Shown here piece after piece: positions 46,873-58,471 of a stretch of 64,000 nucleotides of DNA. The position numbers and the translations under genes were made by a program. The notes below the pieces were generated by a model. The model was given only the letters and a program-made list of their open reading frames with translations. It was not told where the DNA came from and searched no databases. Each line of letters begins with the position of its first letter. Position 1 is the stretch's first letter. Source of the DNA: Bacteroidia bacterium (GTDB lineage: Bacteria > Bacteroidota > Bacteroidia > J057). The stretch covers positions 2,666,001 through 2,730,000 of the forward strand of contig JAWPMV010000001.1 of the NCBI GenBank assembly GCA_033391075.1, written 5' to 3'.

Positions 46873-48192
46873 ATGTTTAAACTTTGGATTATCTATTATT
46901 GGTTGGGGATTAAACTCAGGGGAAAGTTTACTTCCCGGGAAAAGCTTTTGAGATATCAACAGAAAAGACTCAAAAAATTTCAAAATCAGGTCCTGCAGAA
47001 ATCCCCGTATTACCGAGCTTTGATAAAGCAGGGATATGACATAGACAGTTTCCCTCTGATTGGGAAAAAAGAATTTGTAGAATCCTTTGACCAAATCAAT
47101 ACTGTCAGACTTAAGGCTAAAGAATCCTTTGACTTTGCCATCAAAGCAGAACAAGACCGAAATTTTTCTGGCGAATTAAATGGGATAACAGTTGGGCTCT
47201 CAAGCGGGACTTCCGGCAATCGATCCTTGTTTCTGGCTTCTGCTAAGGAGCGAGCAAAATGGGCTGCAAATGTATTTTCCCGAGTTGTCAGTCCAAGATT
47301 TCTACAAAAACAGAAAGTAGCCTTTATCCTGAGGGCAGATAGCAATCTCTACAGCTCTGTATCCTCCTCTGCCTTTCAGTTTCGCTTTCTTCATCTGGCC
47401 ACTCCCCTGCCCGACTTGATCCAGGAGCTAAATGCCTATCAGCCGGATATCCTGAGCGCTCAACCTTCCCTCATGGTTTTGTTGGCTCAAGCCAAAGTCT
47501 CGGGGAACCTATTCATTTCCCCCAAACAAATCATATCCTATGCAGAGGTACTGGATGAGATGGATCGAAGGCAAATCGAGAAAGCTTTTGGAAAGATCAT
47601 TACTGAGGTCTATCAATGTACCGAAGGTTTTCTGGGGCATAGTTGTGCAATTGGAAATATTCATCTGCATGAGGATTTGGTAAGGATTGAAAAAGAGTAT
47701 ATCGCTCCCGGAAAATTCCAGCCTATTGTTACGGATTTCAGTCGCTCCTCCCAGCCTGTGGTTCGCTATAAAATGAATGATATCCTGGTAGAATTGGAGG
47801 AGCCTTGTTCTTGTGGCTCTCCCATGATTGGTCTAAAAAGAATAGAGGGAAGAATGGATGAAGTTCTGGAATTTGAAGATCAATCAGGTGAACGAAGACA
47901 GATTTTCCCTGACTTTTTGAGGAGAACACTGATCATGGCTGACGATAGTGTCGAGAATTATCAAATCATCCATTCAGATGATAAAGAAGTTGAAATATAC
48001 CTCCAGGGTTCGAAGATGGATTTCAAAGAAAGCAAAAGGCGACTTAGCCAAGCCTTTACAGAATTATTCGCCTCCTATGAGCTGATAGATGTAGAACTGA
48101 TTTTCTTTGACACCATCCCGCCTAAGCATGCACTCGACAAAATGAAAAGAATTGTATCCCTGAAACCTGAAAGAAAAAGGGCTAAAGCATAA
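46873..48192 (+). CDS. Adenylate-forming enzyme (F390 synthetase/PaaK-like)
   Basis: A 439-residue adenylating enzyme with the P-loop SSGTSGNR at 110-117, EVYQCTEGFLG (the A5-like motif), VVRYKMNDI and GRMDEVLEF. It is shorter than classical acyl-CoA ligases and looks like the F390 synthetase-related family, which activates a carboxylate as acyl-AMP. Start ATG 46873, one base after the MBL stop; a longer frame into the MBL gene is not needed. Cotranscribed with the KAS III, reductase and MBL genes. Product unknown. Confidence 0.85.
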   Translation: MFKLWIIYYWLGIKLRGKFTSREKLLRYQQKRLKKFQNQVLQKSPYYRALIKQGYDIDSFPLIGKKEFVESFDQINTVRLKAKESFDFAIKAEQDRNFSGELNGITVGLSSGTSGNRSLFLASAKERAKWAANVFSRVVSPRFLQKQKVAFILRADSNLYSSVSSSAFQFRFLHLATPLPDLIQELNAYQPDILSAQPSLMVLLAQAKVSGNLFISPKQIISYAEVLDEMDRRQIEKAFGKIITEVYQCTEGFLGHSCAIGNIHLHEDLVRIEKEYIAPGKFQPIVTDFSRSSQPVVRYKMNDILVELEEPCSCGSPMIGLKRIEGRMDEVLEFEDQSGERRQIFPDFLRRTLIMADDSVENYQIIHSDDKEVEIYLQGSKMDFKESKRRLSQAFTELFASYELIDVELIFFDTIPPKHALDKMKRIVSLKPERKRAKA

Positions 48193-48243
48193 CTTTAAAT
48201 AGCCATACCTTAAGCCCTGATAATTAGATGTTAAAATATATTT

Positions 48244-50964
48244 TTAAGAGAACATTGATTGAAGCTTCATAGCTACTCCCATATCTCCATCAATTTTCAT
48301 TTTGCCACTCATCATGGCATTCATAGGATTCAATTTGCCCGCTATCATGGATTGAAAATCATCAAAGCCAAGACTTACCGTACAATCCGCATCGATATTC
48401 TCCGTACTGACTTTATTTTGATCTCCGCTCCCATCAATCAATAATTGCGTATCGCCAAAGTCAAACTTCAAGGTATTGCCGATGCTTTTTACAGAGCCCG
48501 CTTGTTTTTGAATTGCCTGAACCAATTGCTCCAGGCTTTTGCCATTTCCATTAGAGGAAGCTCCATTTGATGTGCTGGCATTTTTACTGGTTGGAACTTT
48601 GTAGTCGCTTTTCGCCGCTTCATATCCCACATTGTCTATGAGGATCTTGGACAGAATATTTAGCATAACTTCAGATGATCCCCCACCTATGGTTCCTACC
48701 CGGCAATCTCTATAAAATCTCGCCATGGGGAATTCTTCCGTAAATCCATATCCACCGAAAAACTGGATGCATTTATTGGCGACTTCATTGGTTTTCTCGG
48801 CCACTAGAAGTTTACCAATCGAACAGAGCTTCACATCATAGACATTATCCGCATAGAGTCTACAGCATTGATAGGTGAAAGATTTGAGCGCCTCAACTTC
48901 CGAAGAAAGCTGAGCAATCCTATGACGCAGGACCTGAAAGCGATCCAGAGATCGGCCAAAGGCCTCTCTTTCTGACATATACTTAACACTTTGTGCTAGG
49001 GCTTGCTCCATGGCTACGATTGCAGCAGGCAAGCCTATAATGCGCTCTAATTGGAGGCCATTCATCAGGTAATAAAATCCTTGTCCCTCTTCTCCTACCA
49101 GATTTTCTACCGGTACCTTCACATGATCAAAACTGAGCTCAGCAGTATCTGAGGCCCACCAGCCCAATTTCTTGATCTTACGGGCAGATACTCCTTCTGC
49201 ATTTCTATCAATCACCAGAAGACTCACACCAGCTGGACCTTTATCCGGATCTGTTTTGACCACTGTTACGATAAAATCGCCATAAACTCCATTGGTAATA
49301 AAAGTTTTGGAACCATTGACTATGTAATAATCACCTTCCCTGACTGCGCGAGTTTTGATGTTTGCAGCATCGGAACCTGCACTAGGCTCAGTAATCCCTA
49401 TCGAGGCTAATTTCTCTCCAGAGATAATTCCCGGCAGGTAATTTTCCTTTAGTTTTTCACTTCCATATTTCAGGATATATGTTGAGGACATGTATTGGGT
49501 TACCTGCTGGGCAATGGCAAATCCTCCGGAATTGAGACGACCTAATTCCTCATTAAAAACGATATCATAATAAAAGTCCAATTCCTTCCCTCCATACTTC
49601 TTGGGATAGCCTAAGCCGAGGAAGCCCATATCTCCCATTTTCTTCCAAATGTCTTTGGGAGTTCTTCTATCTGCCTCCCATTTTGGGATATTCGGAACGG
49701 CCTCTTTTTCAAAGAAATCTCTCAGACTTTGACGAAATAATTCATGCTCTTCAGAAAATTTGATGATACTGCTTTCGCCCTCAGGCTTTCCTTCCAGAAC
49801 AGAGTCGTAGGATTTATTGTCAATGATCATTTTAGAAATGATCTCCCTCATAATTTCACTCGATCCCCCTCCAATTGGGCCTAAACGATTGTCGCGATAC
49901 ATACGGGCCATGGGAAACTCCTCTGTAAATCCATATCCTCCAAACATTTGGAGGCATTCGTCAGAAGCTTTGAGCGCAAGTTCGGTTGCCAGCAACTTAG
50001 CCATGGCCGCTTCTTTGACAATATATTCTCCCTTATCATAGCGCTTGCAGAGATCGTAATTGAAGATTTTCAAGGACTCAATTTCACTGGCAATCATGGA
50101 CATCCGATGACGCAAGACCTGAAATTTGTTGATCGGTCTCCCAAAGGCTTCGCGCTCAGACATGTACTGAAGTGCTTTCTCCAGAGCTAACTCAGCAGCA
50201 GCGACGCCTCCCACGGCCATAACGAGGCGCTCTAAGGCAAAGTGATGCATGATATAGAAAAAGCCTTTGTTTTCCTCTCCGAGCAAATGTGGAGCGGGTA
50301 CGCGTACTCCATCCAGAGAGATATCTCCTGTATCGGAAGCATGCCAGCCAAGTTTTTCAATATTTGAAGCACTGAGTCCGGCAGAATTTCGATCCACAAT
50401 GAACATACTGATGCCATTTGCACCTGCATCAGGCTGGGTTTTGGCAGCTACTACAAGAAAGTCTGACTTCACTCCATTGGTGATAAATATTTTTGATCCA
50501 TCAAGGATGTACTCATCGCCATCCTTAGTCGCTTTCGTCCTAATCCCTGCCACATCAGATCCAGCTCCTGGCTCTGTAATGGCTAGGGCCCCTATCAGTT
50601 CTCCGGCTATACCGGGCACCAGGTATTTTTGCTTTTGCTCTTCATTTCCCTGGGCATTGATATGATTGAGGGCCAGGAATGAATGACTTCCCATGGCTGC
50701 ATTGAATCCTCCGGAATTAGGCCGAATCATTTCCTCCAGTAAAACCACAGAATAAAAGAAGTCTACTTCCATTCCTCCATAGGCTTCGGGAAACATCAGG
50801 CCGAAATAGCCCATCTCGCCAAATTTCTGAAAGATACTTTTTGGTATGTCTCGCTTTTCTTCCCATTCATCTATAAAAGGAGTCACTTCTTTGGCAAGAA
50901 AATCCCTGATTGATTCTCTAAAAAGGTTATGTTCATCTGAAAAATAATATCCTTGGAAAGCCAT
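48244..50964 (-). CDS. Triple fusion: two acyl-CoA dehydrogenases plus SCP2 sterol-carrier domain
   Basis: 906 residues. ACAD domain 1 is 1-385 and domain 2 about 398-790, each with the FAD/substrate-binding sequences AITEPGAGSDVAG and GITEPSAGSD, KIF/KTFITNG and the C-terminal FGGYGFTEEFPMAR. Both carry the IVD/LCAD-type catalytic glutamate in LERL (E245) and LERI (E640), while the short-chain-type position reads IGGGSSE; both halves therefore look active. After an Asn/Ser/Gly linker, residues 812-906 are an SCP2 lipid-binding domain (KSLEQLVQAIQ ... GKLNPMNAMMSGKMKIDGD). A TetR gene precedes it by 46 bp. Substrates are probably lipophilic acyl-CoAs (inference). Confidence 0.92.
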   Translation of the reverse strand: MAFQGYYFSDEHNLFRESIRDFLAKEVTPFIDEWEEKRDIPKSIFQKFGEMGYFGLMFPEAYGGMEVDFFYSVVLLEEMIRPNSGGFNAAMGSHSFLALNHINAQGNEEQKQKYLVPGIAGELIGALAITEPGAGSDVAGIRTKATKDGDEYILDGSKIFITNGVKSDFLVVAAKTQPDAGANGISMFIVDRNSAGLSASNIEKLGWHASDTGDISLDGVRVPAPHLLGEENKGFFYIMHHFALERLVMAVGGVAAAELALEKALQYMSEREAFGRPINKFQVLRHRMSMIASEIESLKIFNYDLCKRYDKGEYIVKEAAMAKLLATELALKASDECLQMFGGYGFTEEFPMARMYRDNRLGPIGGGSSEIMREIISKMIIDNKSYDSVLEGKPEGESSIIKFSEEHELFRQSLRDFFEKEAVPNIPKWEADRRTPKDIWKKMGDMGFLGLGYPKKYGGKELDFYYDIVFNEELGRLNSGGFAIAQQVTQYMSSTYILKYGSEKLKENYLPGIISGEKLASIGITEPSAGSDAANIKTRAVREGDYYIVNGSKTFITNGVYGDFIVTVVKTDPDKGPAGVSLLVIDRNAEGVSARKIKKLGWWASDTAELSFDHVKVPVENLVGEEGQGFYYLMNGLQLERIIGLPAAIVAMEQALAQSVKYMSEREAFGRSLDRFQVLRHRIAQLSSEVEALKSFTYQCCRLYADNVYDVKLCSIGKLLVAEKTNEVANKCIQFFGGYGFTEEFPMARFYRDCRVGTIGGGSSEVMLNILSKILIDNVGYEAAKSDYKVPTSKNASTSNGASSNGNGKSLEQLVQAIQKQAGSVKSIGNTLKFDFGDTQLLIDGSGDQNKVSTENIDADCTVSLGFDDFQSMIAGKLNPMNAMMSGKMKIDGDMGVAMKLQSMFS

Positions 50965-51010
50965 ATGCTATATTTTTTATTTTCTACTAGTTATTCTTGT
51001 CTATAAAAAT

Positions 51011-51673
51011 TTATATTATTCTTGTTCCGGTGCTTTTTTGACTAAAGTCCGTGCCTAACTCATTTAAATAGCCTTCTCCCAACACATTCTTCAAGGCTTC
51101 CCTCCCCTTTTCTGTGAAATAAGGAATGAGCATACACCAGGTAGCTTTCTCTTTTTCCTCAAAAGTTTTCTTGCCTAGCACCATCTCTCTGGGGTACCAA
51201 AGAAACATCAACATCCAGGTATTGATAGACAGGTTTTCATATACTCCGGGATATGGTTCCTTTTTCATGGTTCCTATCTCAAGGGCAAAAGCAATGGCAG
51301 CATCAAAATCTCGTATGGCTTCTTTGGAAAAGGATTTTACAGTCCCACTTACTGCAGGATGCTCGAGGACATAGGGATCAAGTAGTATGCACTTAAAATC
51401 CCTTTGCAATTCAAAATAAAAGCGAAGGTCTTTGCGGAGATTGCTAAAGGTAGGCAATGGAGCTTTGGATAAGCGATACTCCTTTAGACGATCTGCAAAT
51501 TGCTCCACCATATCTGGAAGAAGATCAGCCTTGTCAGGAAAATGATAAGATAAATTTCCCCTGCTCATCCCTAATTCTTTCGCAAGATCCTGAAGACTCA
51601 CATGGCCATAACCCTTTGAGTTAAAGAGTTTAATAGCTGCGCTCAGGATTCGTTCTCGGGTATTCTTTTTCAT
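51011..51673 (-). CDS. TetR-family regulator upstream of the ACAD fusion
   Basis: 220 residues: HTH at about 5-50 (RERILSAAIKLFNSKGYGHVSLQDLAKELGMSRGNLSYHFPDKADLL) and a C-terminal ligand domain. It is the first gene of a two-gene transcript with the ACAD fusion, so it is probably an autorepressor responding to an acyl-CoA or fatty acid (inference). The divergent neighbour is the T9SS protein gene. Confidence 0.9.
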   Translation of the reverse strand: MKKNTRERILSAAIKLFNSKGYGHVSLQDLAKELGMSRGNLSYHFPDKADLLPDMVEQFADRLKEYRLSKAPLPTFSNLRKDLRFYFELQRDFKCILLDPYVLEHPAVSGTVKSFSKEAIRDFDAAIAFALEIGTMKKEPYPGVYENLSINTWMLMFLWYPREMVLGKKTFEEKEKATWCMLIPYFTEKGREALKNVLGEGYLNELGTDFSQKSTGTRII

Positions 51674-51828
51674 ATTTGACTACAATTTAGTCATTTTCTC
51701 TAATTTTCTAGTTCTTAATTCTAATGAATTATCCACAATTTTCTTTTCTCTTTTAGGGTGAATTCCATTTGGATATTACTAGAGATACACTATGTCAACT
51801 TTACACTACTAACCTAAACACATCTACC

Positions 51829-53379
51829 ATGAAAAGCTTACGCACATTAGCCTACCTGGCGATTCTATTTTTTTCTTTTTCCCAAAATTGTTTTTCCACC
51901 CATTTACTGGGCGGCGAATTGAATTATCAATTAATCGATAGCAGCACCCTCACCTATGAGGTTGAACTCAGGGTTTACAGAGATTGTATAGTTGGTCAGG
52001 CGCCTTTCGATTCTACTATCAGCCTATTTATTTTTGAAAAAGGGAGTGCTGTGAGTCAGACACAAACTATTGCTTTGGGCAATGATCCTAATATTAGCCT
52101 TCTACCTGATTCATTGATCCTTTGCAGCATAAGCCCCTATTATTTTTGTCTGGAGAGTCGAGTTTACAAAACACAAATATCTCTGGCTCCCTCAAGTTTG
52201 GGATATGATGTCGTTTGGGCAAGATGTTGTCTTACAAATGCATTGGTAAATCTTGTAAACCCTCTGGGAGGAGGCCTAACCTATTCGGCTTCTATTCCTC
52301 GAAATGACAGTATACTAAACTCCAGTCCTGCCGCTTATAATCAGTTGTATGACAATCATTGCAGCAATGCGCCATTTAGCTTCGACTTTTCGACGACAGA
52401 TCCGGATGGCGATTCCCTGGTCTATGTATTGAGTGAGATAAAAAGTGGATTAAACACATTGGGATTAGGAGCCGGAAATCCCATGCAGGGCGGCCCCAAT
52501 CCTACTGTCGATCCTTTTAATAACCCTATGGGCACTCCTCCTTATGCTCTCCTCCCATTTCTGGCTACTTACAATTCCCAAAACCCGTTAAATGCAAATT
52601 CTTTGCAGCTTGATCCGGAGACTGGAGTTTTATCTGGTGATGGAGTACTTACCGGAATATATTTAATCGGGATAGAGATTCAGGAATATCGAAATGGGAA
52701 TCTTCTGTCGAACTCTCAAAGGATTGTACCGCTTTCTTTTACCAGCTGCCTCAATTCCGGACTGCAAGCTTCCCTGGATTTTTTAGGACAGGAAACCCTT
52801 GTCAATGGTATTCCGGTACTGGATTATCAGGACAGTACGCTGCTTTGCATCAGTCTTTTGGCTAATTCTCCTGACAGCAGCGATGTTATCAGAATCTTTC
52901 AGAGAAATTCCACTCCTGGTCTCAGGATAAACCCCGCCAGCGGCAGCTCTCCTTTCCAGGCAGATATTTGCTGGAGGTATGATTCTGTTGGATTGGCGGA
53001 TACTTGCTTTCTGGTTGAGCTAATCGTAGGATCGGATATTGCCTGCCCCAATACCGAAAGGTTTGAATTTAGCTTTGCCGTATGCTATGATTCAGCCAGG
53101 ACAGCCTTAAGTATTGAGAGACAGTTAACTGAAATTCCTGTAATTCTTTATCCAAATCCTGGCAAAGATTACCTTGAGTTGGAAACTGAAGCAGATTTCT
53201 TCAACGATCCACCAAATATCCGTTTGCTATCTCTCGATGGGCGACTTCAACTTGTACGGAAATTTCTTACACCTGCAAATAAATACAGACTGGACACTTC
53301 GAGCCTATCGGCTGGTGTCTACATTCTGGAATTCAATACTTCCCGTGGAAGATCGATCAGAAAATGGATCAAAGAATGA
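51829..53379 (+). CDS. Secreted protein with type IX secretion sorting domain
   Basis: A 516-residue protein with signal peptide (MKSLRTLAYLAILFFSFSQNCFS) and a beta-sandwich N-terminal region starting THLLGGELNYQL, with DSTISLFIF and CCLTN segments, a pattern common in Bacteroidota adhesin-like proteins. The C-terminal sorting domain (ILYPNPGKDYLELE ... LSAGVYILEF ... IRKWIKE) directs export by the type IX system. Start ATG 51829; the longer TTG frame is not credible. Binding function unknown. Confidence 0.82.
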   Translation: MKSLRTLAYLAILFFSFSQNCFSTHLLGGELNYQLIDSSTLTYEVELRVYRDCIVGQAPFDSTISLFIFEKGSAVSQTQTIALGNDPNISLLPDSLILCSISPYYFCLESRVYKTQISLAPSSLGYDVVWARCCLTNALVNLVNPLGGGLTYSASIPRNDSILNSSPAAYNQLYDNHCSNAPFSFDFSTTDPDGDSLVYVLSEIKSGLNTLGLGAGNPMQGGPNPTVDPFNNPMGTPPYALLPFLATYNSQNPLNANSLQLDPETGVLSGDGVLTGIYLIGIEIQEYRNGNLLSNSQRIVPLSFTSCLNSGLQASLDFLGQETLVNGIPVLDYQDSTLLCISLLANSPDSSDVIRIFQRNSTPGLRINPASGSSPFQADICWRYDSVGLADTCFLVELIVGSDIACPNTERFEFSFAVCYDSARTALSIERQLTEIPVILYPNPGKDYLELETEADFFNDPPNIRLLSLDGRLQLVRKFLTPANKYRLDTSSLSAGVYILEFNTSRGRSIRKWIKE

Positions 53380-53388
53380 TAATTTCGC

Positions 53389-55410
<2,022 letters not shown>

Positions 55411-55500
55411 CTAGTCTAGGTTCTGTATAGAAACCCAAGTTTATTAATATTGAAATCCTGCACCAATATACAGGTTTAATTTCTGCAAAAATTGGCTAAA

Positions 55501-56079
55501 TCAGGAAGATGATAAGCTCAGTCTTTTTCTGATTTTTGAAAGTCCGACGGGAGTAAGTCCGAGATAGGAAGCAATGAGGTATTGAGGAACTCTTTGGATG
55601 AGGTCGGGTCTTTTCTCCATGATCCTAAGATAGCGCTCCTCATTGCTGAGATTATTCATTTGAGCGATTCGTTTAGAAAGGTTGATAAACTCAGCCGTAA
55701 CGAATTTACGACCAAAGCGCTCGAGTGCATGGGACCTGTTCCAAAGGTTTTCATCATCGTCCCGATTGATGGCATAGGCTACAGTATCCTCTGTTGCCCA
55801 GATATTGGTATTGGTAGGTCTTCTTTCCAGGTAGTTGAGCAAATCCACACAAAAGTGCCCCTCCGTGAAGAACTCGATTACCTGTTTTTGCCCTTTCCTC
55901 AAAGAATACAGGCAAAGACAACCACCATCAACGAAATACATTTTTCGTGAAACCTGACCTTCTTTCAATAAGAAGTCTCCTTTTTTTACTTCTACCTTTT
56001 TGAATAAAGTGAGCGCATAATCCAAATCATTGGGCTCAATTGTAGCGTAGGATTGTATAGTTTCGCGGAGTCTGTCCAT
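55501..56079 (-). CDS. Crp/Fnr-family cyclic-nucleotide-binding-like regulator
   Basis: 192 residues: an N-terminal cNMP-binding jelly roll (about 15-115, KKGDFLLKEGQVSRKMYFVDGG and FFTEGHFCVDLLNY) and a short C-terminal HTH (PQYLIASYLGLTPVGLSKIRKRL). Cyclic-nucleotide-contacting residues are not clearly conserved, as is usual in Bacteroidota members. Start ATG 56079, nine codons into the longest frame, gives the common MDRLRETI start. Targets unknown; it lies 96 bp upstream of fadH on the same strand. Confidence 0.88.
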   Translation of the reverse strand: MDRLRETIQSYATIEPNDLDYALTLFKKVEVKKGDFLLKEGQVSRKMYFVDGGCLCLYSLRKGQKQVIEFFTEGHFCVDLLNYLERRPTNTNIWATEDTVAYAINRDDDENLWNRSHALERFGRKFVTAEFINLSKRIAQMNNLSNEERYLRIMEKRPDLIQRVPQYLIASYLGLTPVGLSKIRKRLSLSSS

Positions 56080-56171
56080 CAACTGCAATTTCGTAAATAT
56101 CGGCAAAAGGAAAAATTCCGACTGCTTTGTTTAACAATTATTCTCTTTTACTTTAGATAGAAACCATAATT

Positions 56172-56519
56172 ATGAGATATCGTTTACAATTTTTTCTGTT
56201 TTTTTCATTAGCCCTTTTACTGTCTTTTTCTTCTTGTGAAAGTACCCGCTCAGTGAGTCAAAGAACACCAGCCAATTCCGTGCAGGAGTATTTACAGAGA
56301 GTCCCGGGCCTGATTGTCAGTAAACAAGGACTTTTGTACCAAAATCAGCAACCGATTATCGTATTGGACAATCGAATTGTGGAGTATAGTGACTTGCTGG
56401 GGATGGTAAATGTGCAGTCCATAGCCAGTGTTCGCCTTTTGAAAGAACAAACCGATATAAAAAGGTGGACCAATGCACCGGCTTCTGCGGTGGTGCTTGT
56501 CAAAACCAAAGCGAATTGA
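56172..56519 (+). CDS. Stand-alone SusC/TonB-receptor plug-like lipoprotein
   Basis: 115 residues: lipoprotein leader (LLSFSSC, Cys22), then a domain with VQEYLQRVPGLIV, PIIVLDNRIVEYSDLL, VQSIASVRLLKEQ and ASAVVLVKTK, i.e. the order of the TonB-dependent receptor plug (DG, INP..DIESIEVLKD, GANGVVLITTK). The beta-barrel is absent and the frame ends in a terminator, so it is a complete short gene, not a truncation. It could occlude or regulate another receptor, or be a relic. Function unknown. Confidence 0.7.
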   Translation: MRYRLQFFLFFSLALLLSFSSCESTRSVSQRTPANSVQEYLQRVPGLIVSKQGLLYQNQQPIIVLDNRIVEYSDLLGMVNVQSIASVRLLKEQTDIKRWTNAPASAVVLVKTKAN

Positions 56520-56523
56520 AAAA

Positions 56524-56551
56524 GGGCCCCGATTGGAGCCCCTCTTTTTTA
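56524..56551 (+). terminator. Intrinsic terminator between convergent genes
   Basis: GGGC-C-CC stem paired with GG-A-GCCC (one C-A mismatch), loop GATT, then CCTCTTTTTT. It overlaps the stop codon region of the propeller gene. Confidence 0.8.
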
Positions 56552-58471
56552 TCTTACTTTTAATATTCCTCGCATCGTAATGTGATGGCCGGCCATCGTG
56601 CATACAAAGGGATAATCGCCCGGCTTATCCGGTGCTATAAAATAGATATCCTCTGTTGTTTCAGGTTCCAGTAGTTTGGTGTGGAATATCACATTTTCGG
56701 TTTCGGGTACATAGTTTTTCGCTGGTCCTTCAATTCCCAACTCAATAGCAGCCAGCCCTACCTCATCTATGCTTCCTTTTTTCACCAGGACCCAATTGTG
56801 CTGCATATCGTCATCATTATTAAAGGTCAGTTTGACTTTGCTACCTGCTTTTACCTCCAGGACTTCTTTATTAAAATACATACCCGGTTTCGTCGCAATC
56901 TCTATACTTTCATCTGCTTTCCCATTCCAGTTTACCGGCATACTTGTGATTCTTTTGCTAGAAGCAGAGCTGGTATTGCTGCCGGTACTGGCTGCTTGCT
57001 GATTTCCTCCTCCCCCGGGAATTTTGTTAAGAGTATAGTAGGCGAAATCATGCAATAATTTTTTGCCCAATTGATTTTTTACATCATTTAACCTAATCTC
57101 ATGCACAAAACCTTCTCGGAGATTATCCACTTTCAGGTATACAGATCCTCCCTCATTCCCAACAATAGCTTCGCTAACCTCACAGGTCTCTATATTGATT
57201 GCAGGGCTCCCGTAGGTCGAATGGTAGTGATAGGTAAAGCTTTTGATAGAGAATTTGTCCATGTTGCGGACAGTTGCTGGATTGATTTTTTGGGTAAAGA
57301 ATATTTCAAAGCCATCTGGACGGGCTTCTATTCTTTGCATCTCGAAGGGAGTCTTTCCATTATACTTCAATCTTTGGATGCCGAAAGGTGCTCTACCAGT
57401 TGAGGCCCATCCTCTATTGGTCATTCCAACGAACATGGTTCCATCTTCTCCCCAGGCCTGTCTTAGTACTCCAGATGAAAAGCCTTCTGTAAAAGGGAAA
57501 AGTGCAGCCTGGTAGCTACCTTCTACTTTCTCTAATTGCATCCGCATGATTTTGGATTGGCCCTGATCTCCGATAAACATCTGGTTTTCAAAAGGACCGA
57601 ATTTCCCTTCGGTATTGTCCAGCAAAATTGCGGAGGTTGAGATTCCCATTACCCCATGTGGAAACCAGGCAGTAGGTTCTTTGATCCCATCTACTTGCAT
57701 AGCCTGGGTGTATAAGGTTCCCATAGAGTCCGCAAACATATCAAAGGTCAATTCCACAGGAGAACCTTCTTCTTGAGCCCATTTCAAACCCTGAGGATTT
57801 CCCACAAAATCGCCTTTTGACACATGGGTAACTCTACCAGATCCTACCCAGTCTCCCTGATTATCCGAATAAAACAATTCTCCATCCGCATCCAGACCAA
57901 ACCCAGCGGGCGAACGCATGCCCGTTGCATAAGGCATAATTTCTCCTTCAGGGGTAATTTCCAACATCCATCCTCTCCATTTCACCAAACTTGCCCCGTA
58001 ACCAATCCAGGAGAGGTTAAGAGCGACCATCATATTACCATTAGGTAATAATAGAGGCCCGTATCCATAATCATGGTAATTTCCAGATAAAGGCCACTTG
58101 GCTATACTTTCGTAGCTGTCCGCCTTTCCGTCTCCATTTACATCTGTCAATTTTGTAAGTTCTCCTCTCTGCACAGTCAATAAAGAGCCATCCTTATAGG
58201 CAAGTCCCAGGGGTTCGTGTAAACCGGAAGCAAAGCGAGTAAAATTGGCAGGGTCAGCGCTTGTAGCATAAGGATCTTTGATGATCCAGACTTCTCCCCT
58301 ACGGGTACAAACAGCCAATGCTCCATCCGGCATAAATGCCAGACCTCCTACCTCCAGGATTATTCCTTCAGGAATCGGGAGATCCTCGATTTGATAGTGA
58401 GGATTTTCCTGAGCCAACACAGAGCTGCCCAGAATCAGTATGAGTATATAGAAAAAATATCTTTTTACCAT
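56549..58471 (-). CDS. Secreted beta-propeller protein with C-terminal cupredoxin domain
   Basis: 640 residues with a signal peptide (MVKRYFFYILILILGSSVLA). Residues 25-380 resemble a soluble sugar-dehydrogenase/NHL-like propeller (GGLAFMPDGALAVCTRRGEVW ... SPAGFGLDADGELFYSDNQGDW). Residues 540-640 form a plastocyanin/azurin-like domain with type-1 copper ligands H558, C624, H629 and M633 (FVCTMAGHHITM). Together this suggests an oxidoreductase delivering electrons through copper. Its start overlaps the stop of the upstream DUF1080/PA14 gene by 7 bp. Confidence 0.82.
   Translation of the reverse strand: MVKRYFFYILILILGSSVLAQENPHYQIEDLPIPEGIILEVGGLAFMPDGALAVCTRRGEVWIIKDPYATSADPANFTRFASGLHEPLGLAYKDGSLLTVQRGELTKLTDVNGDGKADSYESIAKWPLSGNYHDYGYGPLLLPNGNMMVALNLSWIGYGASLVKWRGWMLEITPEGEIMPYATGMRSPAGFGLDADGELFYSDNQGDWVGSGRVTHVSKGDFVGNPQGLKWAQEEGSPVELTFDMFADSMGTLYTQAMQVDGIKEPTAWFPHGVMGISTSAILLDNTEGKFGPFENQMFIGDQGQSKIMRMQLEKVEGSYQAALFPFTEGFSSGVLRQAWGEDGTMFVGMTNRGWASTGRAPFGIQRLKYNGKTPFEMQRIEARPDGFEIFFTQKINPATVRNMDKFSIKSFTYHYHSTYGSPAINIETCEVSEAIVGNEGGSVYLKVDNLREGFVHEIRLNDVKNQLGKKLLHDFAYYTLNKIPGGGGNQQAASTGSNTSSASSKRITSMPVNWNGKADESIEIATKPGMYFNKEVLEVKAGSKVKLTFNNDDDMQHNWVLVKKGSIDEVGLAAIELGIEGPAKNYVPETENVIFHTKLLEPETTEDIYFIAPDKPGDYPFVCTMAGHHITMRGILKVR

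Noticed and set aside
51729-51737. Exact DnaA box TTATCCACA
   Set aside because: A single copy is expected by chance in 64 kb of AT-rich sequence, and no second box lies nearby.
51829-53379. Start at the upstream TTG (51769)
   Set aside because: It would put 20 residues before a clear signal peptide.
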